Of a DNA stretch of 64,000 nt, positions 45,188-53,769 are shown piece by piece. The notes below the pieces were generated by a model that did not search any database, was not told the origin of the DNA, and saw nothing but the letters and a program-made list of their open reading frames with translations. A program made the translations under genes and the position numbers. The DNA is from Rugosimonospora acidiphila (GTDB lineage: Bacteria > Actinomycetota > Actinomycetes > Mycobacteriales > Micromonosporaceae), in contig NZ_BAABJQ010000023.1 in NCBI RefSeq assembly GCF_039543385.1, positions 83,974 through 147,973 of the forward strand, read 5' to 3'. The stretch's first letter is position 1. The number at the start of each line of letters is the position of its first letter.

Positions 45188-45833
45188 GGTCGCCTCCACT
45201 AGGACATCTGCCCTGGTCAGTTCAGACTACTCGTCCGCCACCAGTCGCAGGGCCGACGCGTGGTAGGCGATCATCGCGGCGGGTACGGACGGGCCGCCCG
45301 AGGGTCGCGCAAGCCAGCTGAACCCGCCACGGGCCCACGGGCCCCTCGCCGCCTGCCCGAGGATCGAGCCGCCCTCCGTTCATGGACCCGATTCACGCAT
45401 CGATAAATCCTCCGGCGGCTCACCTTCGCGTCGCCGCGCACCCATGGCCCTCTCATCGTCTGTCCACAAGGGAGATTCACCCGACCCGGATTGCGAACAG
45501 CGGCGCACTTCACGAACCCGGGGCCCATGGAAAGCGTTGCGGCGGCTCGAAATGAGGCAGTGTTGGTGTGCGCGCGTCGCGCTTGTGCGCCAACGGCATC
45601 GCGGCCGTGGATCTACCCACCGCCGCCGGCCGGTGTGCAAATGGCCGCCGGGGACGCCGGAGCGACCGGAGGCGATCGGGACTCCAGGCACGATTCAGCG
45701 CAATCTTGACGGAGTGACGCGAAGATCAACATCGGGAGCCTGGGACCTTTTTGATCAGCCAAGGGCTCCCAGCTGCCCGGCACGGGTACGCGAAGCGGGG
45801 CATCCAACCACGACAGCGTACGGGCGCTTCGGG
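45188..45833. other. 650-bp gene-poor region before tRNA-Leu
   Basis: No convincing protein gene. A 49-codon open stretch on the minus strand without a start ends at 45228 (its last residues read MIAYHASALRLVADE) and might be a gene remnant. An inverted repeat GGGAGCC/GGCTCCC spans about 45737-45775. Base composition is less GC-rich than the flanks. Longer open frames here include antisense translation of the tRNA and are rejected. Confidence 0.5.
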
Positions 45834-45914
45834 TGCCCGGGGCGGGACTCGAACCCGCACGCCTTTCGGCCGCCGCTTTTAAGGCGGCTGTGTCTGCCGT
45901 TCCACCACCCGGGC
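45834..45914 (-). tRNA. tRNA-Leu (anticodon UAA)
   Basis: The minus strand folds as a class II tRNA: acceptor GCCCGGG/CCCGGGC with discriminator A at 45834, D-arm near GGTGGAACGGCAGAC, anticodon stem GCCGC/GCGGC with loop CTTAAAA, a long variable arm, and T-arm GCGGGTTCGAGTCCCGC. The anticodon UAA occupies 45879-45881 and reads UUA, the rare leucine codon. No CCA is encoded. In Streptomyces the equivalent tRNA is bldA. Confidence 0.95.
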
Positions 45915-46040
45915 AGGGTCGACTGTGCCCACGGTATCCGGTCGGTACCTGAACTTACGATAACCGGGGGCCAATAGTGCCTTGTCCGGGCGCCGACGGC
46001 ATCGTAACGGCCGCGAAAGTTCCCGCCCCTCGGAGGGCCG

Positions 46041-47009
46041 CTAGGCGCTGATCAGGCCGACCGCTATGTCGCGGACCTCATGGGCGCAGCCCCAGGAAAG
46101 GCTCACTCCGGCGCCGCCGTGGCCGTAGTTGTGGATGACGTGGCGCCGTCCGAAGCTCACATGCTCGACCCGGACCTCCGGTCGCGACGGCCTGATCCCC
46201 ACCCTCGACAGGGCGCGGATCGGCACATCCGCGAGCCTGGGCTCGATCGCGGCGCAGCGCTTGATGATCCTGGCCGCGGCGGCGGGATCGGCGACCATTT
46301 CGTGTTCGCCCTTTTCGGCGGTACCACCGAGGATCACGTGCTCGCCCTGCGGGAGGAAGTACGTCAGCTCCGACTCGTCGGAGGACTCCGCGAAGAATTC
46401 CGTCAGTCCGGGATTGTCCGCGACGACCAGTTGCCCCCGGATCGGTGTCATCTGGTCATCCGGGACGAGGTCACGGGCGCCGAACCCGGTGCAGTTGATC
46501 GCGATCGCGGCCTGCGTCAGGGCGTCCTCGATCGAGGCGACGTGGCCGGTTTCGATCTTGACGCCGGCGTTCCCCAGCCGGCGCTCGAGGTACGCCAGAT
46601 ACACGCTCATGTCGATGATCGGCGCTACGTAATACCAGCCGCTGACGAAGCCGTCGGGCAGCTCGCTCTGCGTGCACGGGCGGTAGCCCGGTACGTCGGT
46701 CACCCAATCGGGCGGGCATTCGTGTTCACGCGACGCCTCGATCCCGCCGACCATCCGCACGCCGGTTTCGTCGGGAGAGGCCGCGAGCTCCTTCAGGACG
46801 TCAAAGGTCTCCCAACCCCACGCCGCGGCGTGGGGATGTCGCACCAGATAGGGCCCCCAGATCGCGCCGGCCGCGAACGACGTGGTCTCGGTGGGTCGGC
46901 GGTCCGCCCGCACTCGCACACCCACCCCAGCTTCGGCAAGAGTCACCGCAGTCGTCAGTCCGACAACGCCCGCACCGATGACCAAAACGTCCGTCCGAAC
47001 CCGTCTCAC
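46041..47009 (-). CDS. D-amino-acid oxidase-like FAD oxidoreductase
   Basis: A 322-residue flavoprotein. The dinucleotide-binding motif VLVIGAGVVGLTTAVTLAEA is at the N-terminus, and the C-terminal signature VIHNYGHGGAGVSLSWGCAH is that of D-amino-acid and D-aspartate oxidases, which oxidise D-amino acids to 2-oxo acids, ammonia and H2O2. A middle segment (SGWYYVAPIIDMSVYLAYLE) fits the substrate-binding region. The start is GTG at 47009. It is divergent from the SCO2521-type operon with 165 bp between them. Substrate (neutral or acidic D-amino acid) is undecided. Confidence 0.88.
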   Translation of the reverse strand: MRRVRTDVLVIGAGVVGLTTAVTLAEAGVGVRVRADRRPTETTSFAAGAIWGPYLVRHPHAAAWGWETFDVLKELAASPDETGVRMVGGIEASREHECPPDWVTDVPGYRPCTQSELPDGFVSGWYYVAPIIDMSVYLAYLERRLGNAGVKIETGHVASIEDALTQAAIAINCTGFGARDLVPDDQMTPIRGQLVVADNPGLTEFFAESSDESELTYFLPQGEHVILGGTAEKGEHEMVADPAAAARIIKRCAAIEPRLADVPIRALSRVGIRPSRPEVRVEHVSFGRRHVIHNYGHGGAGVSLSWGCAHEVRDIAVGLISA

Positions 47010-47081
47010 TGTTACAGGCTAACCGGATCGCGCCATTATTGACCCACTTCCGGATTGATCAGTGCCAGTTTCACTCTCCCA

Positions 47082-47112
47082 AAGGCGAGCGCGACGCGGC
47101 TACGCTCGCCTT
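47082..47112. promoter_or_regulatory. 10-bp inverted repeat upstream of the SCO2521-type operon
   Basis: AAGGCGAGCG (47082-47091) and CGCTCGCCTT (47103-47112) are perfect inverted repeats around 11 nt, 63 bp before the GTG at 47175. They could be an operator or an mRNA hairpin. A TTGACC hexamer lies at 47039, but no matching -10 was found. Confidence 0.45.
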
Positions 47113-47174
47113 GGACGTCGTCAATAGCCCATGGCGGCACCGGCCCTTCGGCGCGAAACGAACGGGGGACAGCG

Positions 47175-48134
47175 GTGTTCATGTTGGGGGAGGTAACAAC
47201 GGGCCTGCTGCGCCATTCCACTCCGGTATCAGTACGGACCGCCACGGATGTCATGATGCTCCGCCGCGATCAACCGGTCCGCTGGTCCAGCCGCCCCATC
47301 GCGTACGCGGTCACGCAGGACCTGTTGACCGGAGTGGACTGCCGCCTGCCGGCTGCCGGCAGTGGGACCCGCTGCGTCGGCACCGTGCGATCCCACGCCG
47401 CCCTGACCGGCGGGCGGGTGCTGCAGGGTTCCGCGCACGTCGCGGTGGCGCGCAGCGAGCACAACCGGCGCCTGCCCTGGTCCCACTACCTGTCCCGCCC
47501 GGGTGTGGTGGAGACCATCGGGACGGAGCGGCTGCCCGAGGTCGTCGCTGGCTTCTCCGGCTCCCCGCAACAGTCCGGCAGCCTGGACCTCGGTTCGATC
47601 GGCACCCGGGTGATGAACACCGTGCAGGACTCGCCCCAGTTCGACGGCCGCCTCCCGTTCCGGATGGCCCGGACCACGCTGCGCTGGATCGTGGCGCCGA
47701 CCGACCTTCGACTGCCCGACACGGCGACCGTACAGTTCACCGTCGACGGGGAAGTCCGAAGGATCCTCGTGCTACGCCTCGACCTCGACCTGGCCGAGGA
47801 GGCCCTGGAGCAGGTGGTGGCGCTCTGCGAGGACTTGGCCCTGCACGACTGGCTGCTGACCGCCCTGGAGCAGCTCATCGAGCGCAGTCAGATCGGCTCC
47901 GGACCACCGGTCCAGGTCGTGGAGCGGCTGAAACCCGCCATCGACCAGTTGCTGCACCTGTGGATGCCGGCCGCGCGGATCCACCCTGAACTGATGGAGC
48001 TGTGGCAGAGCCTGGAGCGGAGGCCGGGCTTCACCCGGCAGTGGCGCGCCGGGGTCGATCGGGTCCGCGACCAGTTGACCGCCAATACCATCGCCCTGCT
48101 GAGCTCGGCGCGACTCGAATCGCTACGACCATGA
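47175..48134 (+). CDS. SCO2521 family protein
   Basis: A 319-residue soluble protein of unknown function. The N-terminus MFMLGEVTTGLLRHSTPVSV, the central segment RSEHNRRLPWSHYLSRPGVVE and the C-terminal helical region fit the uncharacterised SCO2521 family as I recall it, and the neighbourhood supports this. No enzymatic motif is visible. The GTG at 47175 follows GGGGGA; an ATG at 47181 is possible. The TGA overlaps the ATG of the next gene (ATGA), giving tight coupling. The C-terminal third is rich in Leu and charged residues, so protein-protein contact is likely. Confidence 0.8.
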   Translation: MFMLGEVTTGLLRHSTPVSVRTATDVMMLRRDQPVRWSSRPIAYAVTQDLLTGVDCRLPAAGSGTRCVGTVRSHAALTGGRVLQGSAHVAVARSEHNRRLPWSHYLSRPGVVETIGTERLPEVVAGFSGSPQQSGSLDLGSIGTRVMNTVQDSPQFDGRLPFRMARTTLRWIVAPTDLRLPDTATVQFTVDGEVRRILVLRLDLDLAEEALEQVVALCEDLALHDWLLTALEQLIERSQIGSGPPVQVVERLKPAIDQLLHLWMPAARIHPELMELWQSLERRPGFTRQWRAGVDRVRDQLTANTIALLSSARLESLRP

Positions 48135-49135
48135 GCCAGATCGGCCGGCCCGAAGCCGTCACGGTGAAGTCCACCGTTCCCCGCAAGATAGTCATCACCC
48201 TGGTCACCAGCGGCGTTGCCTACCTGATCACCGCGCTGGTGCAGGCATCGCAGATCTGGCCGGTCGTGCTGGCCACCTTCATCGGCGGCGTCGCCGTCGT
48301 CGTGCAGTTCCTGGTCGACTTCGACGCCCGCCTGCAGACGGTCGAGCTGAGCCAGGAGAGCCGGCTGCACGCACTGCACGACGTCCAGCAGGGCCACACT
48401 GTTGAGATGGAACGGTTGGTCCGCAACGGATTCCTGAAGATCAACGAGGCGACCGAACTGTTCGGACTGGTGGAGACCTCGGCGCTGCGCACCGACGTGG
48501 TGACCCAATTCGTGCGCAACGCGACGCGCATCGACCCGGAGCCGTCGCTGCTCTTCGACTTCGCGCAGGCCGAGATCTACCGGATGTCGAAGTTCCTCAA
48601 GGAACTCAGCACCGGCGAACACGTCTCGTACGACGGCGAGGACCGCGACTGGCTGCTCGGGCTGGCCCGGCACGCCCGCACCAGCATCGACGCGACGAGC
48701 TTGACCACGGTCGACGCCAGCGCCGAGTCCGGCAGCGGCGGGCTGTGGAACAGCGACCTGGGCGCCCGGTACCTGGAGGTGCAGCGCGAGGCGATCGCGC
48801 GTGGCGTGAAGGTACGCCGGGTGTTCATCCTGAACCGGTCCGGACCGAGCCGGTACCCGAACCTGCCCGAGATCTGCCGGATCCAGCACGACCTCGGCAT
48901 CCAGGTGCGGATCCTCTTCGCGCAGGAGATTTCCGGCCTGCTGCGCAACAGCCTTTTCGACTTCATCATCTTCGACGACGTGCTGAGCTACGAGGTGACG
49001 CCGGGTTCCCGGTTGGAGAGCCAGGACCATGCCGTGTTGCTGGGCACCCACCTGATCCTGGGCAGGGACCGGGTGGAGGAGCGAACACGCCGGTTCAACA
49101 ACCTCTGGGAGTCCGCCACGGCCTTCGAGGACTGA
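48131..49135 (+). CDS. Membrane-anchored coiled-coil protein with PLD-like C-terminal region
   Basis: A 334-residue protein. Two transmembrane helices at about 20-40 and 43-62 (VLATFIGGVAVVVQFLVDF) form an N-terminal hairpin. A charged helical stretch follows (ARLQTVELSQESRLHALHDV). The C-terminal 200 residues show the pattern WLLGLARHARTSIDATSL ... YLEVQREAIARGVKVRRVFIL ... FDFIIFDDVLSYEV, resembling inactive phospholipase D-like domains used by many membrane proteins for sensing; the HKD motif is absent. It is coupled to the SCO2521-type gene by ATGA overlap and converges on the SCO2522-type gene. Function is unknown. Confidence 0.75.
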   Translation: MSQIGRPEAVTVKSTVPRKIVITLVTSGVAYLITALVQASQIWPVVLATFIGGVAVVVQFLVDFDARLQTVELSQESRLHALHDVQQGHTVEMERLVRNGFLKINEATELFGLVETSALRTDVVTQFVRNATRIDPEPSLLFDFAQAEIYRMSKFLKELSTGEHVSYDGEDRDWLLGLARHARTSIDATSLTTVDASAESGSGGLWNSDLGARYLEVQREAIARGVKVRRVFILNRSGPSRYPNLPEICRIQHDLGIQVRILFAQEISGLLRNSLFDFIIFDDVLSYEVTPGSRLESQDHAVLLGTHLILGRDRVEERTRRFNNLWESATAFED

Positions 49136-49160
49136 CGGCGGGTACGGGAGCGGTCCCCGG

Positions 49161-50144
49161 TCAGTGCCAGTGCTGGCTGGAGCCGGAGTACACGAAGGCG
49201 TACTCGATCCGCTCCACCAGCTCGGGCGGCAGTGTCACGCCCTCCCGATCGGCGCGCTCGGCCACCTGCGCGGCCACCACCCCGGTCACGTTCACCTGGC
49301 CCAGAATCGTCCGGACCGCGTGCTCCACCGGCAGGAACCGGTTGGCCAGCACCGAGAACGTGCGGTACGCGCTGAACGGCGCCGCCGAGGGGTTCAGCTT
49401 CAGTAGGGCAGGCAGCTCGTCCCAGCGCTCGGGCAACTCGTCCGGCCTCGGCTGCGGAACCGCGACGCCCTCCCCCAGGTTGCGCAGCATCCCGAGGCGC
49501 AGCAGTTGCCACACCGAGGCGAGGAATGGGCAGGACCAGGTGCGGGCGCTGTCGTACTTCTCGTCCCACAGCTCGACGTCCACGAAAATGGAGTGCCGGT
49601 TCGCCGCGTTCTCCACCGGCGGCTTCCACTGACTGATCACGCCCATGGCCCCGCCCTGCCCGGGCACCGGGGAACGTTGACCGTTGGACAGCCAGCCGAC
49701 CTCGGTGGCCGGTGGCCGGGAACCGTCGGTGGTCGGCGCCGGCTCGACCACCAACTGGTCCTCGACGAGCTGCGCGACGGGCACCCCGTCGGCGCTCGCG
49801 CAGCCGGACTCCCGGCCCAGATAGTCGATTTCAAGTCCGGCGTCGGCGGCGGCCCTGATCAGGTCGGGCACGATGAGCCGGGGTGAGCCGAACGGGCCGA
49901 AGTAGTCGTCAACGAGGAAGCAGGTGCTGATCCTCGACCGCCGGTCGCCGATCGACTGCTGGCAGGCCCGTCGGGCCGCCTCCACCCACGGCGCCACCCG
50001 CTGGAAGTTCGCGCGCAGCCCGTCGATGCCTGCGGCGTAGTCCTCCATGTACAGGTGGCCGAGCTCGATCGACACGTGGGACAGCGGCAACTGCTCCACC
50101 CGTGGCTGAGCGCTGGCCTCCCGGAACGTCGCGTCGACCGCCAT
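49161..50144 (-). CDS. SCO2522 family protein
   Basis: A 327-residue soluble protein without known catalytic motifs. Segments such as LPLSHVSIELGHLYMEDYAA, ISTCFLVDDYFG and LNPSAAPFSAYRTFSVLANR look strongly structured. It fits the uncharacterised SCO2522 family, whose members lie beside SCO2521 and SCO2523 homologues. The ATG at 50144 overlaps the TAA of the P-loop gene by one base (TAATG), so its translation depends on that gene. It is the last gene of the minus-strand operon and ends 25 bp from the convergent membrane-protein gene. Confidence 0.78.
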   Translation of the reverse strand: MAVDATFREASAQPRVEQLPLSHVSIELGHLYMEDYAAGIDGLRANFQRVAPWVEAARRACQQSIGDRRSRISTCFLVDDYFGPFGSPRLIVPDLIRAAADAGLEIDYLGRESGCASADGVPVAQLVEDQLVVEPAPTTDGSRPPATEVGWLSNGQRSPVPGQGGAMGVISQWKPPVENAANRHSIFVDVELWDEKYDSARTWSCPFLASVWQLLRLGMLRNLGEGVAVPQPRPDELPERWDELPALLKLNPSAAPFSAYRTFSVLANRFLPVEHAVRTILGQVNVTGVVAAQVAERADREGVTLPPELVERIEYAFVYSGSSQHWH

Positions 50145-51061
50145 TACAGCCCGTCCCACGCTCCGTCGTCGGTGAGCTTCTTGGCGATCTCCTCGAACGC
50201 CTCCACCGTCTGGTGGTTCGCGATCTGCCGGGTGAACACGTCGGTGTTGGAAATCAGCTGCTCGCGCCACTGCAGCACCGGATCGAGCGGCACCGAGCCG
50301 AGCATCAGCGCCCGGCCCACCTTGTGCCGCCGGGCCAGCGACTGCAGGTCCGCATTGCACTCGCGCAGCCAGGCCACCTGGCCGGCGCGCAGCCCCGCCA
50401 GATCGGGCGAGTTGGGGTCGACAACGGCGGTGCGCACGAAGCGGATCGAGTCGCCGAGCCGCTGCCGACTGTGTCCCCGGTCCTCGCCGGCGTCCAACAA
50501 CCCGCGCGGCCCGTAAACGAGGCTGGAGGCGGCGATGATGTGCTGCCGGGTCCAGCGGTGGTAGACCAGCCAGCGGGCGGTGACGCCGCGGTTGAGCAGG
50601 TGGGCGCTCGCTTCCAGGGCGATGTCCGCGGCGTACGACCGGCCGGCGCTCAGGTCGACGATGGTGACGTCGAACTCCTCGTCGGTCAGTAGCAGCAGTT
50701 CGATCGTGCGCCGGACCATGTCAGGGGAGACGTTGAACTCGCCGCCGCTGCTGTCGCCCGGATACAGCACCAGTCGTCCCGCGCCGGCCGGGCGACCGCG
50801 CAAGCTGGAACGATCCGATTCGGACCACACGTCCAGCTTGGTCGGCGAGGCCACCTCACCCTGCAGGTAGGAATGCAGACCTCCGGAGACGGTGCCGTGC
50901 TCGACCATCGGGATGTCGAAGATGGCGCCCGCGGTCGGCGAGCCGAAGTCGAAGTCCAGGTAGGCGATGTCGCTGTTCTGCAGGGCCCGGCGGTACGCGA
51001 CGTTGCCGCTGGTGACCGAGCGACCGGTGCCGCCCTTGTCCGAGATCGCAAAGACGATCAT
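50144..51061 (-). CDS. SCO2523 family variant P-loop (ParA/MinD-like) protein
   Basis: A 305-residue SIMIBI-class NTPase-like protein. The deviant Walker A reads SDKGGTGRSVTSGN: signature Lys9 is kept but the phosphate-binding lysine of KGGxGKT is Arg14. A Walker A-prime-like strand follows (IAYLDFDFGSPTAG), and VTIVDLSAGRSYAADIALE fits Walker B/switch II. It corresponds to the family called SCO2523 variant P-loop proteins. The substituted lysine may slow or abolish hydrolysis, making it a nucleotide-dependent switch or scaffold. It begins 1 nt after the SCO2524-type stop and overlaps the SCO2522-type start. Confidence 0.85.
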   Translation of the reverse strand: MIVFAISDKGGTGRSVTSGNVAYRRALQNSDIAYLDFDFGSPTAGAIFDIPMVEHGTVSGGLHSYLQGEVASPTKLDVWSESDRSSLRGRPAGAGRLVLYPGDSSGGEFNVSPDMVRRTIELLLLTDEEFDVTIVDLSAGRSYAADIALEASAHLLNRGVTARWLVYHRWTRQHIIAASSLVYGPRGLLDAGEDRGHSRQRLGDSIRFVRTAVVDPNSPDLAGLRAGQVAWLRECNADLQSLARRHKVGRALMLGSVPLDPVLQWREQLISNTDVFTRQIANHQTVEAFEEIAKKLTDDGAWDGL

Positions 51062-51062
51062 G

Positions 51063-52910
51063 CTAGCTCGCCCCGCTGACGTCTTCGCGCGCCGCCGCGA
51101 GGCTGTCCAGCGCGCTGAGCACCTCGCTGACGAGCACGCCGGCGCTGCCCGGCCGGTCGCGCTGGATCCGCCGGGCGCGCTCCAGCTTCTGCCGCAGAGC
51201 GCTGATCTCCGACCTGATCGCCGGGCCCGCCTCCGATGAACCGCCCAGCAGTTCCTGGTCGAAAAGGTGTTCGGCCTCGGCCAGCAGGTCGTCCGTGTAC
51301 TCGGTGAGCCGCTGGCCGCGCACGGGCGGGTCGCCGACGACCTGGGCCGCGGTCACCAGGCAGTCGACCACACGCTTGGTGTAGCTCCACGACGGCGTCG
51401 ACTCCAGCCGGGGCAGCTGCGGGTACTCGTTGGCAGGCTGGTCCCACAGGTCCCGGCCACGGCCGTCGCCCAGCCGCCGGTGCTCCAGGTGGGCCCACAC
51501 CTCGTCGGCCAGGCCGAGTAGCTGCTGGCGCAGGCCGGGATCGCGCAGCAGGCCGGCGATGCGGATGGTCCGGCGCAGCAGCACCGGGGAGAAGTCCGTG
51601 AAGACCCACCGCAGCTTCGGCAGGTCGTCCTCCTCGCTGCCGCCCAGCGCGATGTCGAATCCGGGGTGGTGTGTGCTGACCACGGGGTCGTTGGGGAAGC
51701 TACGCCGGTTGATCCGGTTGCGCCCGGCCAACTCCGCCAGCACCCGGCCGACCCGGCTCAGCGCCTCGTCCGGCGCGCGACGGGTCACCAGGTCCTGTAC
51801 CGAGATTGAGGTGACGAGCAGCGAGAAGTAGTCCGACTCGACGCCGTCGGTGGTGCGCCACGGCAGGTCCTCCAGCGGCCACCGTTCGTTGCCGAACCGG
51901 GCGATGGTCGACCAGTACTTCTGCGTCAGGTCCCAGCGCAGTTGCAGCGACTGGGCCAGCCGGAGCTGGTCCTCGTCGAGCAGGCCCAGCAGGCGGGTCC
52001 GCTCGGCGAACAGCGCCTCGATGGCCTCCAGTGCGACTACCGTGAAGTAGAGGTAGGGCGCGTTCTCCGCCACCCCGGCGCGCTGCGGCCCGAGGTTGTC
52101 GAACCCCACGACCTTCGGCGCTTCCTTGACGATCCCCCACGACCAGCCACACTCGAACAGCAGGTTGGGATTTTCCAGCCGGCCGCCGGTGCCCGCACCG
52201 GAACCGATGGTGACCTCGTCACGCAGGCCGGCGTGGACCTCGCGAAGTTCGTTGCGCAGCCCGTCGACGATCACGCGGCTCGGCTGCCCGGACTGGTTCA
52301 CCGTCTCGACCAACGCGCGGCCGAAGGTCGACTCGGTCTCGAAGACGTTGACGGCGAAGCTGCGCAGCATGCCGATCATGGCTGCGGTCAGGCGCTTGCT
52401 GGACAGCCGCTCCAGCTCGTCGATCTCGTGGTGGAGGTCGGCCCGCTTCACCACGTTGCGGAACACCCGGGTGAAGCCGATGGTGGCCAGCGTCAGCGTC
52501 ACCGAGATGGCGAACGAGTCCACCACGTCCAGGCTCCGCTGGCTCTCGGACATCTCGACCGACTGGTCGCTGGACCGGAAGTAGCTGCCCCCGGAGAAGA
52601 TCGGCGTGCCATCCTCGGCGGAGTACCTGACCAGGTACTCGGTGAGGATCCGGACCAGCCGGCGCGGGATCTCGACATTGTCGCCGAGCGCGCTCAGCGC
52701 GTCGACCACGTCGTCGGCCATCTGGTCGGGATCGTCAATTCTGAAGGTGGGGATGCCCGCCGCGGGACTCATGATGCAGAGCAGGTGCTCGGCATCGCTG
52801 ATCGAGTTCGAGCCGTCCCGGCCGAGCCAGGTCCACTGTCCATCGGCGATCGACGACCGGACCGTCGACCGCCAGATCTCGACGATCTGCTGTCGTGGCT
52901 GAACCTTCAT
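51063..52910 (-). CDS. SCO2524 family protein
   Basis: A 615-residue largely helical protein of unknown function, matching the SCO2524 family by context and length. The N-terminus is MKVQPRQQIVEIWRSTVRSS. A possible hydrophobic stretch (VDSFAISVTLTLATIGFTRV, about 128-147) may touch the membrane. The C-terminal half is rich in Arg/Leu helices (SEISALRQKLERARRIQRDR). The ATG at 52910 was chosen because the upstream frame lacks similarity; GGAGG lies 13 nt before it, which is longer than usual. It follows the methyltransferase gene by 26 bp and precedes the P-loop gene by 1 nt. Confidence 0.78.
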   Translation of the reverse strand: MKVQPRQQIVEIWRSTVRSSIADGQWTWLGRDGSNSISDAEHLLCIMSPAAGIPTFRIDDPDQMADDVVDALSALGDNVEIPRRLVRILTEYLVRYSAEDGTPIFSGGSYFRSSDQSVEMSESQRSLDVVDSFAISVTLTLATIGFTRVFRNVVKRADLHHEIDELERLSSKRLTAAMIGMLRSFAVNVFETESTFGRALVETVNQSGQPSRVIVDGLRNELREVHAGLRDEVTIGSGAGTGGRLENPNLLFECGWSWGIVKEAPKVVGFDNLGPQRAGVAENAPYLYFTVVALEAIEALFAERTRLLGLLDEDQLRLAQSLQLRWDLTQKYWSTIARFGNERWPLEDLPWRTTDGVESDYFSLLVTSISVQDLVTRRAPDEALSRVGRVLAELAGRNRINRRSFPNDPVVSTHHPGFDIALGGSEEDDLPKLRWVFTDFSPVLLRRTIRIAGLLRDPGLRQQLLGLADEVWAHLEHRRLGDGRGRDLWDQPANEYPQLPRLESTPSWSYTKRVVDCLVTAAQVVGDPPVRGQRLTEYTDDLLAEAEHLFDQELLGGSSEAGPAIRSEISALRQKLERARRIQRDRPGSAGVLVSEVLSALDSLAAAREDVSGAS

Positions 52911-52936
52911 GGGTGAACAGCCACCTCCAGAGAGCG

Positions 52937-53677
52937 CTAACTTCCGCTGGCGTACCCCGTGGCCAGGATCATCCCGTCGTACCCGTCTCGCAAGGGATTC
53001 TTCCCGCTCGGGATCATCGTGACAGTGACATCGTAGGCGACCGGCGCAAGACATTCATCAACCTGAGCCTCACCCACCGACACGGCGGGGAACTTCAGCC
53101 CGTTCACCCGATAGCCGGTGGAGTGACGCATGAACGCCGCGGCGAACGGGGCTCCCTGACGCAACGATCGGACGAAGGACTGGGTGGCCCGTTCGAACTC
53201 GTCGGGCCGGGCGGTGATGGATTCCGCGACGAAGAACATCGTGCCGATGTCCCAACGCCCGCGCGGCAGCGAGAAGATGCTGCCCTGTTGGACCCCGGCC
53301 CGCTCGGCCAGCAGCCGGCGCGCCTCGATGGGCTTGTAGCGGTCCGCCTGGGCGTTGATCAGGGCTCCCCAGAACGGGTCCCAGGTCGGCGCGTAGCCAC
53401 GGATCTCCTCCCTGAGCCAGCCGACGTTGGAGCGCGCACGCTCGACCATGGCGATGCTCCGGCACGACGGCAGCATGGCGAGCGAGGGGTAGAGGTTGGT
53501 GCCACTGCCCACGTCGATGCCGCTGAGGCCGGGGCCCGAGGAGGCGAGGAAGGTCGCCATCCGTTCGATGATCTCGCGGTCATCGAACCGGAGAGTCTTG
53601 TAGTTGTGGGCGAGATACCAGGCCGAGTCGAAATCGTCCCACGGCTGCAGATCGTTGCTCTGGCTCGGCGTATTCAT
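52937..53677 (-). CDS. SCO2525 family SAM-dependent methyltransferase
   Basis: A 246-residue class I methyltransferase. Motif I is GIDVGSGTNLYPSLAML, the acidic motif follows in RSIAMVERAR, and a motif IV-like segment is WDIGTMFFVAESITA. The N-terminus has FDSAWYLAHNYKTLRFDD, as in PNMT/NNMT-type small-molecule methyltransferases. It is the first gene of the minus-strand operon with SCO2524-, SCO2523- and SCO2522-type genes. The ATG at 53677 has AAGG 8 nt before it. The acceptor is unknown. Confidence 0.82.
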   Translation of the reverse strand: MNTPSQSNDLQPWDDFDSAWYLAHNYKTLRFDDREIIERMATFLASSGPGLSGIDVGSGTNLYPSLAMLPSCRSIAMVERARSNVGWLREEIRGYAPTWDPFWGALINAQADRYKPIEARRLLAERAGVQQGSIFSLPRGRWDIGTMFFVAESITARPDEFERATQSFVRSLRQGAPFAAAFMRHSTGYRVNGLKFPAVSVGEAQVDECLAPVAYDVTVTMIPSGKNPLRDGYDGMILATGYASGS

Positions 53678-53769
53678 CGGCGTCGCCTTGAGCGTGGCAA
53701 GCGGACGTCGTCCGGCCCGGCGGTCCTGCACGGCATAGCGAATACCCCTCTCGGGTCGCGCCCCCACCG

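Noticed and set aside
45188..45914. Integrated element at the tRNA gene
   Set aside because: No integrase and no second copy of the tRNA 3' end was seen within the window.
45444..45977. Open frame of 177 codons on the plus strand near the tRNA
   Set aside because: It includes the antisense translation of tRNA-Leu and has no start context or family similarity.
52915..52925. AGAGAGCGCT resembling the GH16 operator
   Set aside because: Only one half of the palindrome is present.
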